Source: an uncultured bacterium (lineage in GTDB: Bacteria > Actinomycetota > Thermoleophilia > Solirubrobacterales > 70-9). From it: a stretch of DNA of 64,000 nt. The notes beneath the pieces were generated by a model. The model was not told where the DNA came from. It did no database searches and saw nothing but the letters and a program-made list of their open reading frames with translations. The stretch is taken from the NCBI GenBank assembly GCA_903901855.1, contig CAIUSP010000004.1, positions 1 to 64,000 of the forward strand, in the 5' to 3' direction. Of the stretch, positions 49,360 through 58,101 are shown in pieces. Numbering within the stretch: position 1 is the stretch's first letter; each line of letters begins with the position of its first letter. The position numbers were made by a program, and so were the translations under genes.

Positions 49360-49587
49360 ATGGCCGAATCAGAAGCCCTCGACAGACCGAAATGTCCCAG
49401 CTGCAAAGAACCCTGGCTGCGCCCCGCGCAGCTTCCGGGTCGCTTCGTCTGTGTCAACTGTCTGTCCCGATACGAGCTCGTGTCGCAGTGTCCCGACTGC
49501 GGGGAGCATCAGACGATTGCGAGGATGAGCCGGACCGAAGACACGGTCTGTATGAATTGCGGCGGTCAGATGCTCCGGCCGATCTGA
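49360..49587 (+). CDS. Small zinc-ribbon protein, unknown function
   Basis: The 75-residue product has four CxxC pairs (C12/C15, C31/C34, C44/C47, C64/C67), enough for two zinc ribbons, and very little other sequence. The family is not recognised; such proteins often bind nucleic acid or act as metal-binding modules. The octamer CTACCATC lies 7 nt before the ATG and recurs before rpmB and rpmF, which also encode zinc-ribbon proteins. It lies between fmt and rpe, where rsmB is often found. Confidence 0.8.
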   Translation: MAESEALDRPKCPSCKEPWLRPAQLPGRFVCVNCLSRYELVSQCPDCGEHQTIARMSRTEDTVCMNCGGQMLRPI

Positions 49588-49650
49588 GCCACATGAGTTG
49601 CGGGCGTCGGCAACCGGCTTAGGGGCGATGGCTCCCGTAAGGTTCGCGCC

Positions 49651-50361
49651 ATGACCGCGCCTGAGTCAACCTCCCTGCCGGAAGCTCGTAGAGAGCTATT
49701 CGAGACCAAGCGGGTGGCCCCGTCGGTGCTGTCGGCTGACTTCTCCCGCCTCGGCGAGCAGGTCGAGATGGTGATGGAGGCGGGGGCACGAGTGATCCAC
49801 TTCGACGTGATGGATGGACATTTCGTGCCGCCGATCACAGTGGGTCCCCTCGTCTGCAGCGCTATCTCCGGGCAGGTACACGCTGCCGGCGGCGCGATGG
49901 ACGTCCATCTGATGATCGAGCGGCCCGAGGATCAGATCGAGGCATTTGCAGAGGCAGGTGCGGACTGCATAACCATCCATGCTGAGGCGACCGCTCACGC
50001 GAGTCGCACACTCTCGGCAATTCGGGATCTCGGCTGTCTGGCCGGCCTGGCTCTCAATCCCGGCACGCAGGTAGAGACCCTGGAGGAGCTTGGAGATTCC
50101 GTCGATCTGGTCCTCTGCATGACAGTGAATCCCGGCTGGGGAGGTCAACCGTTCATCGAGTCCTCTCCCGGCAAGGTCGAGAGACTGGGCGCGGTCGCAG
50201 GAGACGCGGTGATCGAAGTAGATGGGGGTATCTCTGCCGATACCGCCGGCACGATCTCGGCTGCAGGGGCGGGTGTGTTCGTCGCGGGATCCGCGATCTT
50301 CGGCGCCGATGACCCTGCGGCTGCCTATCGGAGCATCGCAGAGGCCGCTGGCGCCGAGTGA
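49651..50361 (+). CDS. rpe: Ribulose-phosphate 3-epimerase
   Basis: Rpe interconverts ribulose 5-phosphate and xylulose 5-phosphate in the pentose phosphate pathway. The 236 residues include VAPSVLSADFSRLGEQ, HFDVMDGHFVPPITVGP, DVHLMIERPEDQIE, LCMTVNPGWGGQPFIE and EVDGGISADT, the full set of barrel motifs. TAAGGT lies 7 nt before the ATG and could serve as -10 box or ribosome site. It converges with the minus-strand flippase gene 15 nt away. Supply of ribulose 5-phosphate also feeds the riboflavin genes nearby. Confidence 0.95.
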   Translation: MTAPESTSLPEARRELFETKRVAPSVLSADFSRLGEQVEMVMEAGARVIHFDVMDGHFVPPITVGPLVCSAISGQVHAAGGAMDVHLMIERPEDQIEAFAEAGADCITIHAEATAHASRTLSAIRDLGCLAGLALNPGTQVETLEELGDSVDLVLCMTVNPGWGGQPFIESSPGKVERLGAVAGDAVIEVDGGISADTAGTISAAGAGVFVAGSAIFGADDPAAAYRSIAEAAGAE

Positions 50362-50376
50362 GGCGTCGATTCGGGG

Positions 50377-51777
50377 CTAGGAACCCTCGTCGGCCGCAGC
50401 CAACTGAACTTCGACCTCTTCCGGGGAGTCCGGTTTGATCTCGTGACCAGCCTCGGGTTTGGGGTTTCTGTAGATCAGCAGCAGCAGGCCGCATAGGAGA
50501 GCCGCAGACCCGATGAACCCGACCTCGACCCGAAGGTCCACCTCTTCGACCACCGAGGAGAGAGTCCATGCGACGAAGATCGCCGCCGAGAAGATCCACC
50601 GTGTTGCGGCCCTCCTCACCTGACCTTGAGCGAGCGCTCCCTGGTTGAGGGTCGCCGCGCAGAGATATAGGCCCATACCGAGGCTCACCAAGATGAGGCC
50701 GACTCGCTCGTAGGAGAACTTGTCGCTGAATGCGAGTTGCATGAGGAAGGGTCCCGCGAGCGCCATCACGCCTGCAACCACGAGCCCGAACACCAGAACC
50801 GCAATGACGGTGACCCTGACAGAGGCGTGGAAGTCCTCCTCTTTCCTCTCGGCCCGGAGCCGCGTGAGATGCGGAAGGAGGCTCGTCGTCACGGCCTGGA
50901 AGAGGAGCAGGGGAGCTCTGGCGATCATCAACACGTTGAAGATGTAGCCGGCGGCGGCGGCTCCAGCCGTACCGGAGACGAGCAGAGGCCCTGCGTTGAG
51001 GAAGGTCTGCTCGCTCAGCATGATCACCAGGACGGCTCCGGCGAACCAGCTCCCCTTGGCAGCGCTGAATTCGAGCCCCTTCCGGGAAGAGGAGTCGACC
51101 ACGGCGCGTCGGCGCTCCTCGTTGCCACGGTCGGCCCCCACCAGGAACGCCACCGGGACACAGATCAGCGAGAGGGCCGGCGCCATGACGATCCCGAGCG
51201 CGACTGCATCCTGACCGCTGGTGATACCCAGGGCGACGAGCACCGGAAACAGGGTCCGGATCAGCGATTCACTGATAATCAGAGAGGCATAGAGCGTCAG
51301 TCGGTGGCTCCCCGCAAGGAGGCCTCGAGCGAAGTAGCTCGCTCCGTAGGCAGCTATGGCTGCGATTCCGATCCAGTAGAGAGTCTCGTTGCCGTGCAGG
51401 AGCCCGTTCTGGATCGGTCCGCGCAGCAGCAACGCAATACCGAAGAAGCTCGCCGAGACGAGGATCTGTATGCCGGCTGCAACAGCGAGGGGGCGCGAGT
51501 ATCCCTCGCCGTGCGCTATGTGTTCGGAGACGGTCCGCGACAGCAATTGTTCGACGGGGCGCTGGAGGATCGAGACGGTGATGAAGACCGCTGACCAGCA
51601 GATGACGAGTTCGCCGTACTCGGTCGTATCGAGCACGTGGGAGGAGATCGCGAAGAAGAGATACGTGACGAGACCTGCCAGTCCGACGCCGATAGACAGC
51701 AGCCCCGCGCGTTTTCCATAGCCCGCGGCCTCGCTGCCCGAGTCACCTCCAAGCCGATGCCTGAGTTCCGTGAGCAT
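50377..51777 (-). CDS. Polysaccharide flippase-like membrane protein (MOP/Wzx superfamily)
   Basis: The 466-residue product has about twelve to fourteen membrane spans in the regular spacing of the oligosaccharide flippase/MATE-like superfamily, which moves lipid-linked sugars across the membrane. The first span follows GKRAGLLSIGVGLAGLVTYLFF, and a typical LDTTEYGELVICWS loop comes next. The C-terminus is acidic (SPEEVEVQLAAADEGS). No glycosyltransferase genes surround it, so its substrate is unknown. It lies 49 nt downstream of the decapeptide-repeat gene and is probably co-transcribed with it. Confidence 0.8.
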   Translation of the reverse strand: MLTELRHRLGGDSGSEAAGYGKRAGLLSIGVGLAGLVTYLFFAISSHVLDTTEYGELVICWSAVFITVSILQRPVEQLLSRTVSEHIAHGEGYSRPLAVAAGIQILVSASFFGIALLLRGPIQNGLLHGNETLYWIGIAAIAAYGASYFARGLLAGSHRLTLYASLIISESLIRTLFPVLVALGITSGQDAVALGIVMAPALSLICVPVAFLVGADRGNEERRRAVVDSSSRKGLEFSAAKGSWFAGAVLVIMLSEQTFLNAGPLLVSGTAGAAAAGYIFNVLMIARAPLLLFQAVTTSLLPHLTRLRAERKEEDFHASVRVTVIAVLVFGLVVAGVMALAGPFLMQLAFSDKFSYERVGLILVSLGMGLYLCAATLNQGALAQGQVRRAATRWIFSAAIFVAWTLSSVVEEVDLRVEVGFIGSAALLCGLLLLIYRNPKPEAGHEIKPDSPEEVEVQLAAADEGS

Positions 51778-51826
51778 TGGACAGAGAGCCTACGGTCAGC
51801 GGGTGATCCCCGGCGGGCCGCAACCT

Positions 51827-52498
51827 TCAGTCGTAGAGGGTCAGGAAGAATCCCGGGGGAGACGGGTCGATCACACCGCTTGCGGCATCTATCGCCACGA
51901 AAGCTGCGTCTTCGGAACCGGGGCACTGTGAGACGTCGATGACGCTGCCGAGAGTTGCGTTCAGGGTGGAGTTGAGTGCGTTCTGGCCGGTTCCCAACAG
52001 GGTGGTCTGTGCGTTCCGAGGCTCGAATTCCAGTCCGTCGATGCACACGTAGCCCTCGGCGCCGAGCGTCGCCGTGGCGCTACCCATTCGCTCACTCGCC
52101 GACTCCAGGATCCCCACGTTGGGCCACGCTTCGATCAGGGCGTATGCCCTAGGCACGGCACCCGCTGCTATCTCGGTCGCACCCACAGCGCCAGCTGCGA
52201 TCTCGGGCTCCGCGACGGCACCTGTGGCTATCTCGCTCCTGCGCACCGCGTTCGTCCCGATCTTCTTCGAGACCACCGCGCCCTTCTTGAGCTGGTTGCT
52301 CCCCACGCTGTTCCTGGGTATCCACGCCGCGTAGGATCCGCCCGCCGCAAGCGCAGCGACCGCGAGGCCTCCGATCACACCTGCTCTGAGCGTCTGCCCC
52401 CGCCTGCCAACAGGCCCGCGCAGACGGCTTGGCGATTTTTCTCCCTCATTGCTGCCCATACCGATGAACGGGAAGCGTAGGTCACGGGGAGGGCTCAT
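51827..52498 (-). CDS. Membrane-anchored decapeptide-repeat protein, unknown function
   Basis: From the ATG at 52498 (with GAGG four bases upstream) the product has 223 residues; an ATG 39 nt inside is possible. A basic N-terminus is followed by one hydrophobic segment (about 37-58) and then by at least five copies of a ten-residue unit of the form GAVxxxEIAA (about 63-116). The last 100 residues form a small domain with two Cys (VCIDGLEFEP and VSQCPGSEDAAF) that could make a disulfide outside the cell. It looks like a surface protein with a short solenoid stalk. The family is not recognised by name. It is read away from ribD. Confidence 0.72.
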   Translation of the reverse strand: MSPPRDLRFPFIGMGSNEGEKSPSRLRGPVGRRGQTLRAGVIGGLAVAALAAGGSYAAWIPRNSVGSNQLKKGAVVSKKIGTNAVRRSEIATGAVAEPEIAAGAVGATEIAAGAVPRAYALIEAWPNVGILESASERMGSATATLGAEGYVCIDGLEFEPRNAQTTLLGTGQNALNSTLNATLGSVIDVSQCPGSEDAAFVAIDAASGVIDPSPPGFFLTLYD

Positions 52499-52583
52499 GC
52501 AGCCTCGACGCTCCAGCATTCGTAGCTCGCGCGCGCCCGTATCATCGTTCGGGCAGCGCAGATCGATCCAGGCAGTGAAGACG

Positions 52584-53780
52584 ATGGACACGAACGAGAT
52601 ACCAGTCGCGACCTCGATCCCCGCAGACGTGGAGGGGTCCCACATGCGCCGGGCGCTCGAGCTCGCCGAGAGAGGACTAGGATCGACCAGCCCCAATCCC
52701 CTGGTCGGCGCGGTCATTTGTTCTCCGGACGGCCGGGTGATCGGTGAGGGTTTCCATGCGAGATGCGGCGAGCCTCACGCGGAGCGAGAGGCGATCCGCG
52801 ACGCATCCGACCGCGGTGAGGATCCGAAGGGCGGGACCCTCTACGTGACCCTCGAACCCTGTGCCCACCATGGCAGGCAGCCCCCGTGCACGGATGCCAT
52901 TCTCGAATCGGGCATCTCACGAGTCGTATACGCCTCTGAAGATCCAACCGAGAAGGCTTCCGGCCGGGGTCCTTCGATCCTGCGCGAAGCCGGGGTGGAG
53001 GTAGCGAGGGCCGCGACAGAGGAGGTCGAAGGCGCTGACTCCCTCAACCAGCCGTTCCGCAAACGGGCGGCGACCGGCTTGCCGCTGGTCACATACAAGG
53101 CGGCGATGACCCTCGACGGCAAAGTCGCAGCCCCCGGGGGAGACTCGCGCTGGATCTCCTGTTCCGAGAGTCGGGCCCTCGTGCACGAGATGCGTGGCGT
53201 CTGCGATGCGGTCGCAGTCGGGATCGGGACGGTGCTGGCCGATGATCCACTCCTGACCGCCCGAAACGGTGACGGCTCAGACCGTTCCGTTACCGATGCA
53301 CCGGGAACGAGTGACGGGGCGGCCATCAGGGTCGTGTTCGACCGTAAGGCCCGCCTTCCACTCGACTCGGCGCTGGTCGCTTCGCAGGATGTAGCGGAGC
53401 TCGCAGTCGTCGTCTCTGCCGAGGCCGATCCCGCCAGGGTCTCGGGGCTGGAGCGGGCCGGTGTCACGGTCCTGAGCGCGGAAGGTCCGGGTGACGGCGA
53501 CCTGGTCAGGTCGGGTCTACGGGCGCTCTCCGAGCAGATGGAGGTGTCAGACCTCCTGCTCGAGGGGGGGCCACGTCTCGCCGGAGCCTTCCTCGACGCT
53601 GAGCAGATCGACAGGCTGCTGATCTTCGTCGCGCCGATCGTGGTCGGATCCGGTGAGGCCCCCGGGGTGATCGAGGGATCCGGAGCCAAGAGGATCGCGG
53701 AGGCGACCAGAGCCGTCTCCTGTAGCCACCTGCAGGTCGGCGATGATCTCCTGCTCGATGCAAGGCTGCGGGAGTGGTAG
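52584..53780 (+). CDS. ribD: Bifunctional diaminohydroxyphosphoribosylaminopyrimidine deaminase / reductase
   Basis: RibD performs the second and third steps of riboflavin synthesis. From the ATG at 52584 it has 398 residues: a zinc deaminase domain with PHAEREAI and the PCAHHGRQPPC cysteine/histidine cluster, then a reductase domain starting with VTYKAAMTLDGKVAAPGGDSRWIS and containing LLLEGGPRLAGAFL. The frame is open further upstream, but those residues do not resemble the family. It heads the riboflavin operon. No FMN riboswitch core is seen in the 85-nt divergent gap. Confidence 0.93.
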   Translation: MDTNEIPVATSIPADVEGSHMRRALELAERGLGSTSPNPLVGAVICSPDGRVIGEGFHARCGEPHAEREAIRDASDRGEDPKGGTLYVTLEPCAHHGRQPPCTDAILESGISRVVYASEDPTEKASGRGPSILREAGVEVARAATEEVEGADSLNQPFRKRAATGLPLVTYKAAMTLDGKVAAPGGDSRWISCSESRALVHEMRGVCDAVAVGIGTVLADDPLLTARNGDGSDRSVTDAPGTSDGAAIRVVFDRKARLPLDSALVASQDVAELAVVVSAEADPARVSGLERAGVTVLSAEGPGDGDLVRSGLRALSEQMEVSDLLLEGGPRLAGAFLDAEQIDRLLIFVAPIVVGSGEAPGVIEGSGAKRIAEATRAVSCSHLQVGDDLLLDARLREW

Positions 53781-53782
53781 CG

Positions 53783-54379
53783 GTGTTCACCGGGCTTATC
53801 GAGGAGTTGGGTCGAGTTTCGGAGATCGACGTTGGCGACACGGGGGCGAGGATCCGTATCTCCGCACCCGGGGTGGCCGCGAAGATCACGGAGGGAGACT
53901 CGGTGGCAGTCAATGGCGCTTGTCTTACCGCAGCGGAGGTCTCCGATCAGGGCTTCGCGGCGGACGTGATGAATCAGACGCTCGGCCTCACTGCACTTGG
54001 CTCTCTCGGGCCTGAGGCACGAGTCAACCTCGAACTTGCGATGCCGGCGGACGGACGCTTCGGAGGGCACATCGTCGCCGGGCACGTGGACGGAGTAGGA
54101 GAAGTCACCTCGGTGGTCGAAGACGGCATTGCGAGGAGGCTGACCGTCCGCTTCCCCGAAGATCTACTGCCTCTCGTGGTCGAGCGCGGTTCCGTTTCCT
54201 TGTCGGGTGTGAGCCTCACCGTGGCTTCTCTCGAAGCAGACCGGGTAGAGGTTTCGCTGATCCCCGAGACCCTCGAGCGGACGAATCTCGGACTCCTGGT
54301 CGAGGGGGATGCGATCAATCTGGAGTGTGACCTCGTGGCACGGCACGTGCGGCGACTGCTCGAGAGCGTGCAACCCTAG
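53783..54379 (+). CDS. ribE: Riboflavin synthase alpha chain
   Basis: This enzyme dismutates two lumazines to riboflavin. The start is set at the GTG at 53783 because it yields the canonical [10 protein letters not shown] beginning and has GGGAG 9 nt upstream; a GTG 9 nt earlier has neither. The 198 residues form two lumazine-binding repeats, the first with VNGACLTA and the second with [16 protein letters not shown] and [10 protein letters not shown]. It lies 2 nt after ribD and 10 nt before ribBA. Confidence 0.94.
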   Translation: MFTGLIEELGRVSEIDVGDTGARIRISAPGVAAKITEGDSVAVNGACLTAAEVSDQGFAADVMNQTLGLTALGSLGPEARVNLELAMPADGRFGGHIVAGHVDGVGEVTSVVEDGIARRLTVRFPEDLLPLVVERGSVSLSGVSLTVASLEADRVEVSLIPETLERTNLGLLVEGDAINLECDLVARHVRRLLESVQP

Positions 54380-54389
54380 TCTCTGTCCG

Positions 54390-55727
54390 ATGGAACCCAC
54401 ACGCGGAAAAGGCGAGGCTGAGACGCCGACCGGTCAGACGGGCAACCCGGCTTTCTCCACCATCGACGAGGCCCTAGAAGACCTCAGGATGGGGAAGATG
54501 GTCGTGGTCTGTGACGGCGAGGATCGCGAGAACGAAGGCGATCTGGTCATGGCGGCTCAGTTCGCCACACCCGAGGCGATCAACTTCATGGCTATGCACG
54601 GCCGTGGCTTGATCTGCCTGGCGCTGACTCCCGAGCGCTGCGCCGAACTCGACCTTCCCCTGATGGCGGCGAAGAACGAATCCCCCCTCGAGACCGCCTT
54701 CACGGTCACGATCGAAGCGGTAGAGGGAGTCACCACCGGCATCTCGGCGCACGACAGGGCGAAGACGATCCAGGTGGCGATCGATCCCGGATCCAGCCCG
54801 TCGGATCTCCGTCAGCCTGGCCATGTGTTTCCGCTCAAGGCTCGCGGCGGCGGCGTGCTGGAGCGAACAGGGCATACGGAGGCGAGCGTCGATCTGGCGC
54901 GGCTCTCCGGCTTGATACCCGCCGGAGTGATCTGCGAGATCATGAACGAGGACGGGACCATGGCCAGGGTCCCGGACCTGATCCCCTACTGCGAGCGCCA
55001 TGGACTGAAGCTGATCACGGTCGCCGATCTGATCGCCTATCGCCGCACCGAGGAGAAGCTCGTGGAGAGGATCGTCTCCACCGCGCTGCCCACGACCTTC
55101 GGTGACTTCACGGCAGTCGGATATCGATCCTTGGTGGACGACAAACATCACGTCGCATTGGTCAAGGGAGAGGTGGACGGTCTGGATGACGTGCTGGTGC
55201 GGGTCCACTCCGAGTGCCTGACCGGCGATGTCTTCCACTCGATGCGCTGTGATTGCGGTGAGCAACTCGAATCGGCGCTCGCGATGATCGAAGAGGAGGG
55301 CAGGGGCGTGTTGCTCTACCTGTCCCAGGAGGGCCGGGGGATCGGATTGCTCAACAAGCTTCGCGCTTACAAACTCCAGGAGGAGGGTCTGGATACGGTC
55401 GAGGCCAATCTCGAGTTGGGTTTGCCGGCCGACCTGCGCGATTACGGAATCGGTGCGCAGATCCTCGGGGACCTCGGTCTCAGCAGCATCCGCATCCTCA
55501 CCAACAACCCGAAGAAGATCATCGGCCTCGAGGGATACGGACTCTCGGTGTCGGGTCAGGTGCCGATCGAGGCGCCGCCGAATCGCCACAACGAGTCGTA
55601 TCTCAGTACCAAGCGTGACCGCATGGGCCACCTCCTGCACCATCAGGGGCTGGCGCTCGATGAGGAGCTGATCCACGAGGAGCAGCTGCGCGACGCGGAA
55701 GGCAGCGAGGGCGATGAACGCCGATGA
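54390..55727 (+). CDS. ribBA: Bifunctional DHBP synthase / GTP cyclohydrolase II
   Basis: The N-terminal domain (about 1-220) makes 3,4-dihydroxybutanone 4-phosphate from ribulose 5-phosphate ([38 protein letters not shown]); the C-terminal domain (about 221-445) opens the GTP ring, with the zinc cysteines in [18 protein letters not shown] and the motif [11 protein letters not shown]. From the ATG at 54390 there are 445 residues. It overlaps ribH by 14 nt. TAGTCT ends 7 nt before the start but includes the ribE stop codon, so its meaning is unclear. Confidence 0.95.
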   Translation: MEPTRGKGEAETPTGQTGNPAFSTIDEALEDLRMGKMVVVCDGEDRENEGDLVMAAQFATPEAINFMAMHGRGLICLALTPERCAELDLPLMAAKNESPLETAFTVTIEAVEGVTTGISAHDRAKTIQVAIDPGSSPSDLRQPGHVFPLKARGGGVLERTGHTEASVDLARLSGLIPAGVICEIMNEDGTMARVPDLIPYCERHGLKLITVADLIAYRRTEEKLVERIVSTALPTTFGDFTAVGYRSLVDDKHHVALVKGEVDGLDDVLVRVHSECLTGDVFHSMRCDCGEQLESALAMIEEEGRGVLLYLSQEGRGIGLLNKLRAYKLQEEGLDTVEANLELGLPADLRDYGIGAQILGDLGLSSIRILTNNPKKIIGLEGYGLSVSGQVPIEAPPNRHNESYLSTKRDRMGHLLHHQGLALDEELIHEEQLRDAEGSEGDERR

Positions 55728-56157
55728 GAAGCGGTTCGCGATCTGCGTCTCCACCTTCTATCGCGACTTGGCCGACCGCCTGATTGCGGGCGCATCCGCC
55801 GAATTCGAAGAGGCCGGTGTGTCGAGCGACAAGGTTTCGGTGTTCGAGGTCCCTGGAGCGTTCGAACTCGCGCCGGCAGCCCGGACCTGTGCGGCCTCGG
55901 GAGGATTTGCAGGGGTCGCATGCCTCGGAGCTGTGATTCGCGGGGAAACCAGCCACTACGACCATGTCTGTTCCGAGGCCGCCTCGGGGATCATGCGGGT
56001 TCAACTCGATACCGGCGTTCCTTGTGCCTTCGGTGTAGTCACCTGCGAGACGATGCAGCAGGCGCTCGAGAGGACCGGGGACGGTAAGCGAGATCAGGGC
56101 AGAGATGCCGCCAGGGCTGTGTTGGCGCTTGTCGAATTGCAGGAGGAGATGGCCTGA
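55714..56157 (+). CDS. ribH: 6,7-dimethyl-8-ribityllumazine synthase
   Basis: RibH condenses the two riboflavin precursors to the lumazine and often forms icosahedral shells. The 147 residues contain [32 protein letters not shown], the catalytic His region [21 protein letters not shown] and [15 protein letters not shown]. The start lies inside the end of ribBA (14-nt overlap), with GAGGGCG just upstream. It is the last gene of the riboflavin set. Confidence 0.95.
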   Translation: MNADEKRFAICVSTFYRDLADRLIAGASAEFEEAGVSSDKVSVFEVPGAFELAPAARTCAASGGFAGVACLGAVIRGETSHYDHVCSEAASGIMRVQLDTGVPCAFGVVTCETMQQALERTGDGKRDQGRDAARAVLALVELQEEMA

Positions 56158-56196
56158 GGGGCGGACGCTGCGTCTGACCACTACCATCACGAACTC

Positions 56197-56388
56197 ATGG
56201 CCAAGGTATGTCACAGCTGCGGAAAGAAACCGTCCTTCGGAAACTCCCGGAGCCACTCGATGGTGGCGACGCGCAGGCGTTTCAATCCGAACCTCCAGAA
56301 GGTCCGCATCGCGGAAGATGGCAGGCAGAGGCGGGTCTACGTATGCACTCGTTGTCTCAAGGCGAACAAGGTCAGCAAGTCCGTCTGA
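56197..56388 (+). CDS. rpmB: 50S ribosomal protein L28 (zinc-binding form)
   Basis: The 63-residue protein is L28 of the large subunit. It keeps both CxxC pairs (C5/C8 and C50/C53), so it is the zinc-binding C+ form rather than the zinc-independent paralogue. [19 protein letters not shown] and [13 protein letters not shown] are typical. The octamer CTACCATC ends 9 nt before the ATG, and there is no Shine-Dalgarno site, pointing to a leaderless message. The kinase-like gene follows after 42 nt. Confidence 0.95.
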   Translation: MAKVCHSCGKKPSFGNSRSHSMVATRRRFNPNLQKVRIAEDGRQRRVYVCTRCLKANKVSKSV

Positions 56389-56430
56389 CCTCGCCGTTCC
56401 CGGTCCACCGGATCGTGATGAGGATGACGA

Positions 56431-58056
56431 ATGGCTGATCCCTCCATAGAGCGGTTCAGGCGGATCGTCGAGTCGGCCTACCTCGAACTCGATTCCCGAC
56501 GGACCGAGGTCAACGATCTCAACGTGTTTCCTGTCGCAGATGGTGACACCGGAGACAACATGGTGCTCACTTTGAAGGCTGTGCTCGATGAGTTGGACGG
56601 ACTCGAGAGCCAGGAGGGTCCGGATGTGGACCGTTCGGAGATCGTCGAGGCGATCGCCCGGGCAGCCTTGATGGGCGCAAGGGGTAACTCTGGAGTGATC
56701 CTCTCGCAGATCATCCGGGGGGCCGCGGAGGAACTTGCCTCACGCCCCGGAGAACTCGTCGATCCCGTCCTGATCGCGGCGTCTATGGCGAGCGCCGCCG
56801 ACGCTGCGTACGAATCGGTTCGGGATCCGGCGGAGGGGACGATGCTCACCGTGTTTCGTGAGATGGCGAGTTCGGCGGCCAAGCGGCTCGCCCACATGGA
56901 GAAGGCGCGCCTGAACGGCGAGGTGACTGCGGAGACGCAGGACGAGATCCTCGCCGAGTTGCTCGACGGCGTAGTCAAGGACGGCGAGCAGGCGGTGGCT
57001 CGAACCCCGGAGCAACTCGACGTACTGAAGGAAGCGGGGGTGGTGGACGCCGGTGCCCACGGCCTGGTGGTGATGATCGCGGGCCTGGTCGCAGGCCTGA
57101 GAGGGTCTGCCGATGCGGCTCCCGAGGTCGCCAGACAGGCGCCACCGTCGGTAGGTCGCTCGCATCACGAAGACAGCAGATTCCGCTACTGCACGAACTT
57201 CATCGTCACCGGACGAGGTCTGGAGGCGCGTTCCTTCGTTTCCACGCTCGAGACCATTGGCGATTCGGTTCTGGTGGTGGGTGACGAGAGCACGCTGAAG
57301 GTCCACGTCCACTGCGATGAGCCTGAGCAGGCTATGGAGGTTTTCTCCGCGGTAGGCGAGGTTTCGCAGCTGGACGTTGCGGACATGCGCGAGCAGGTCG
57401 CTGCGCGTGCGGCGAGGCTCGCTTCCGGTCGCTCGGCCGTGGTGGCGGTAGCCGCAGGCGATGGCGTGAGGGATCTATACGAGAACCTCGGAGCGATGGT
57501 CGTCGACGGCGGCCCCACCTTCAATCCCTCTATCGCCGATCTGCTCGCCGGAATCCGGGAGGTGCCGGCCGAGGAAGTAATCCTGCTCCCGAACAATCCG
57601 AACGTGGTGATGGCAGCCCAGCGCGCAGCGGAGTTGAGCGACAAGACCACGGTCGTGGTTCAGTGCCTCGCGCCTCAAGCGGGGTTGGCGGCAATCGTCG
57701 AGGTCGACCACGACAAGGGGGCGGAGGAAAACGCCGACAAGGTGTCCACTGCCCTCGCCGGGATGAGCATCGGTTCGGTCGCGCGTGCCGCGAAGGACGA
57801 CACCAAAGGGAGATTCTTCACCGGGGATGCCGTCGGGTTCGCCGGAGACGAGATCGTTGCCTGGGGAGGAGCAGGATCGACCCTTGCGAAGACGATGGAG
57901 GTCCTCTCGGCCGAGGCGGAGATACTCACCGTCATCTCCGGCGAGGGCGCCCCACTCGGAGTGGACGAAGCTGCCGAGCATGCGCCCGAGGGACTCGAGG
58001 TCGAAATCCACGAGGGGGGACAGCCGGCCTGGTGGTGGCTTCTCGTCGCCGAGTGA
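56431..58056 (+). CDS. fakA: DAK2-domain protein, fatty acid kinase subunit A-like
   Basis: FakA-type proteins phosphorylate fatty acids presented by FakB lipid carriers. The 541 residues have an N-terminal DAK2 nucleotide domain with the magnesium motif ADGDTGDNM (D37, D39, D42) and GARGNSGVILSQIIRG, a middle domain with RYCTNFIVTGRGLEARSFVSTLE, and a C-terminal half of the DegV/DhaK-like type (LPNNPNVVMAAQRAAEL). Position between rpmB and recG is conserved in Gram-positive bacteria. GAGG lies 8 nt before the ATG. No fakB gene is in the window. Confidence 0.9.
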   Translation: MADPSIERFRRIVESAYLELDSRRTEVNDLNVFPVADGDTGDNMVLTLKAVLDELDGLESQEGPDVDRSEIVEAIARAALMGARGNSGVILSQIIRGAAEELASRPGELVDPVLIAASMASAADAAYESVRDPAEGTMLTVFREMASSAAKRLAHMEKARLNGEVTAETQDEILAELLDGVVKDGEQAVARTPEQLDVLKEAGVVDAGAHGLVVMIAGLVAGLRGSADAAPEVARQAPPSVGRSHHEDSRFRYCTNFIVTGRGLEARSFVSTLETIGDSVLVVGDESTLKVHVHCDEPEQAMEVFSAVGEVSQLDVADMREQVAARAARLASGRSAVVAVAAGDGVRDLYENLGAMVVDGGPTFNPSIADLLAGIREVPAEEVILLPNNPNVVMAAQRAAELSDKTTVVVQCLAPQAGLAAIVEVDHDKGAEENADKVSTALAGMSIGSVARAAKDDTKGRFFTGDAVGFAGDEIVAWGGAGSTLAKTMEVLSAEAEILTVISGEGAPLGVDEAAEHAPEGLEVEIHEGGQPAWWWLLVAE

Positions 58057-58101
58057 CCTCGTAGCCCCCGGCATCATCTGTCGGGCATAGCCTTAGCCGA
58101 G

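Noticed and set aside
52499-52583. FMN riboswitch before ribD
   Set aside because: The 85-nt divergent gap is too short and does not contain the conserved RFN blocks.
53774-53782. Earlier GTG start for riboflavin synthase
   Set aside because: It has no ribosome site and adds residues before the canonical MFTG start, which begins at 53783 with GGGAG upstream.
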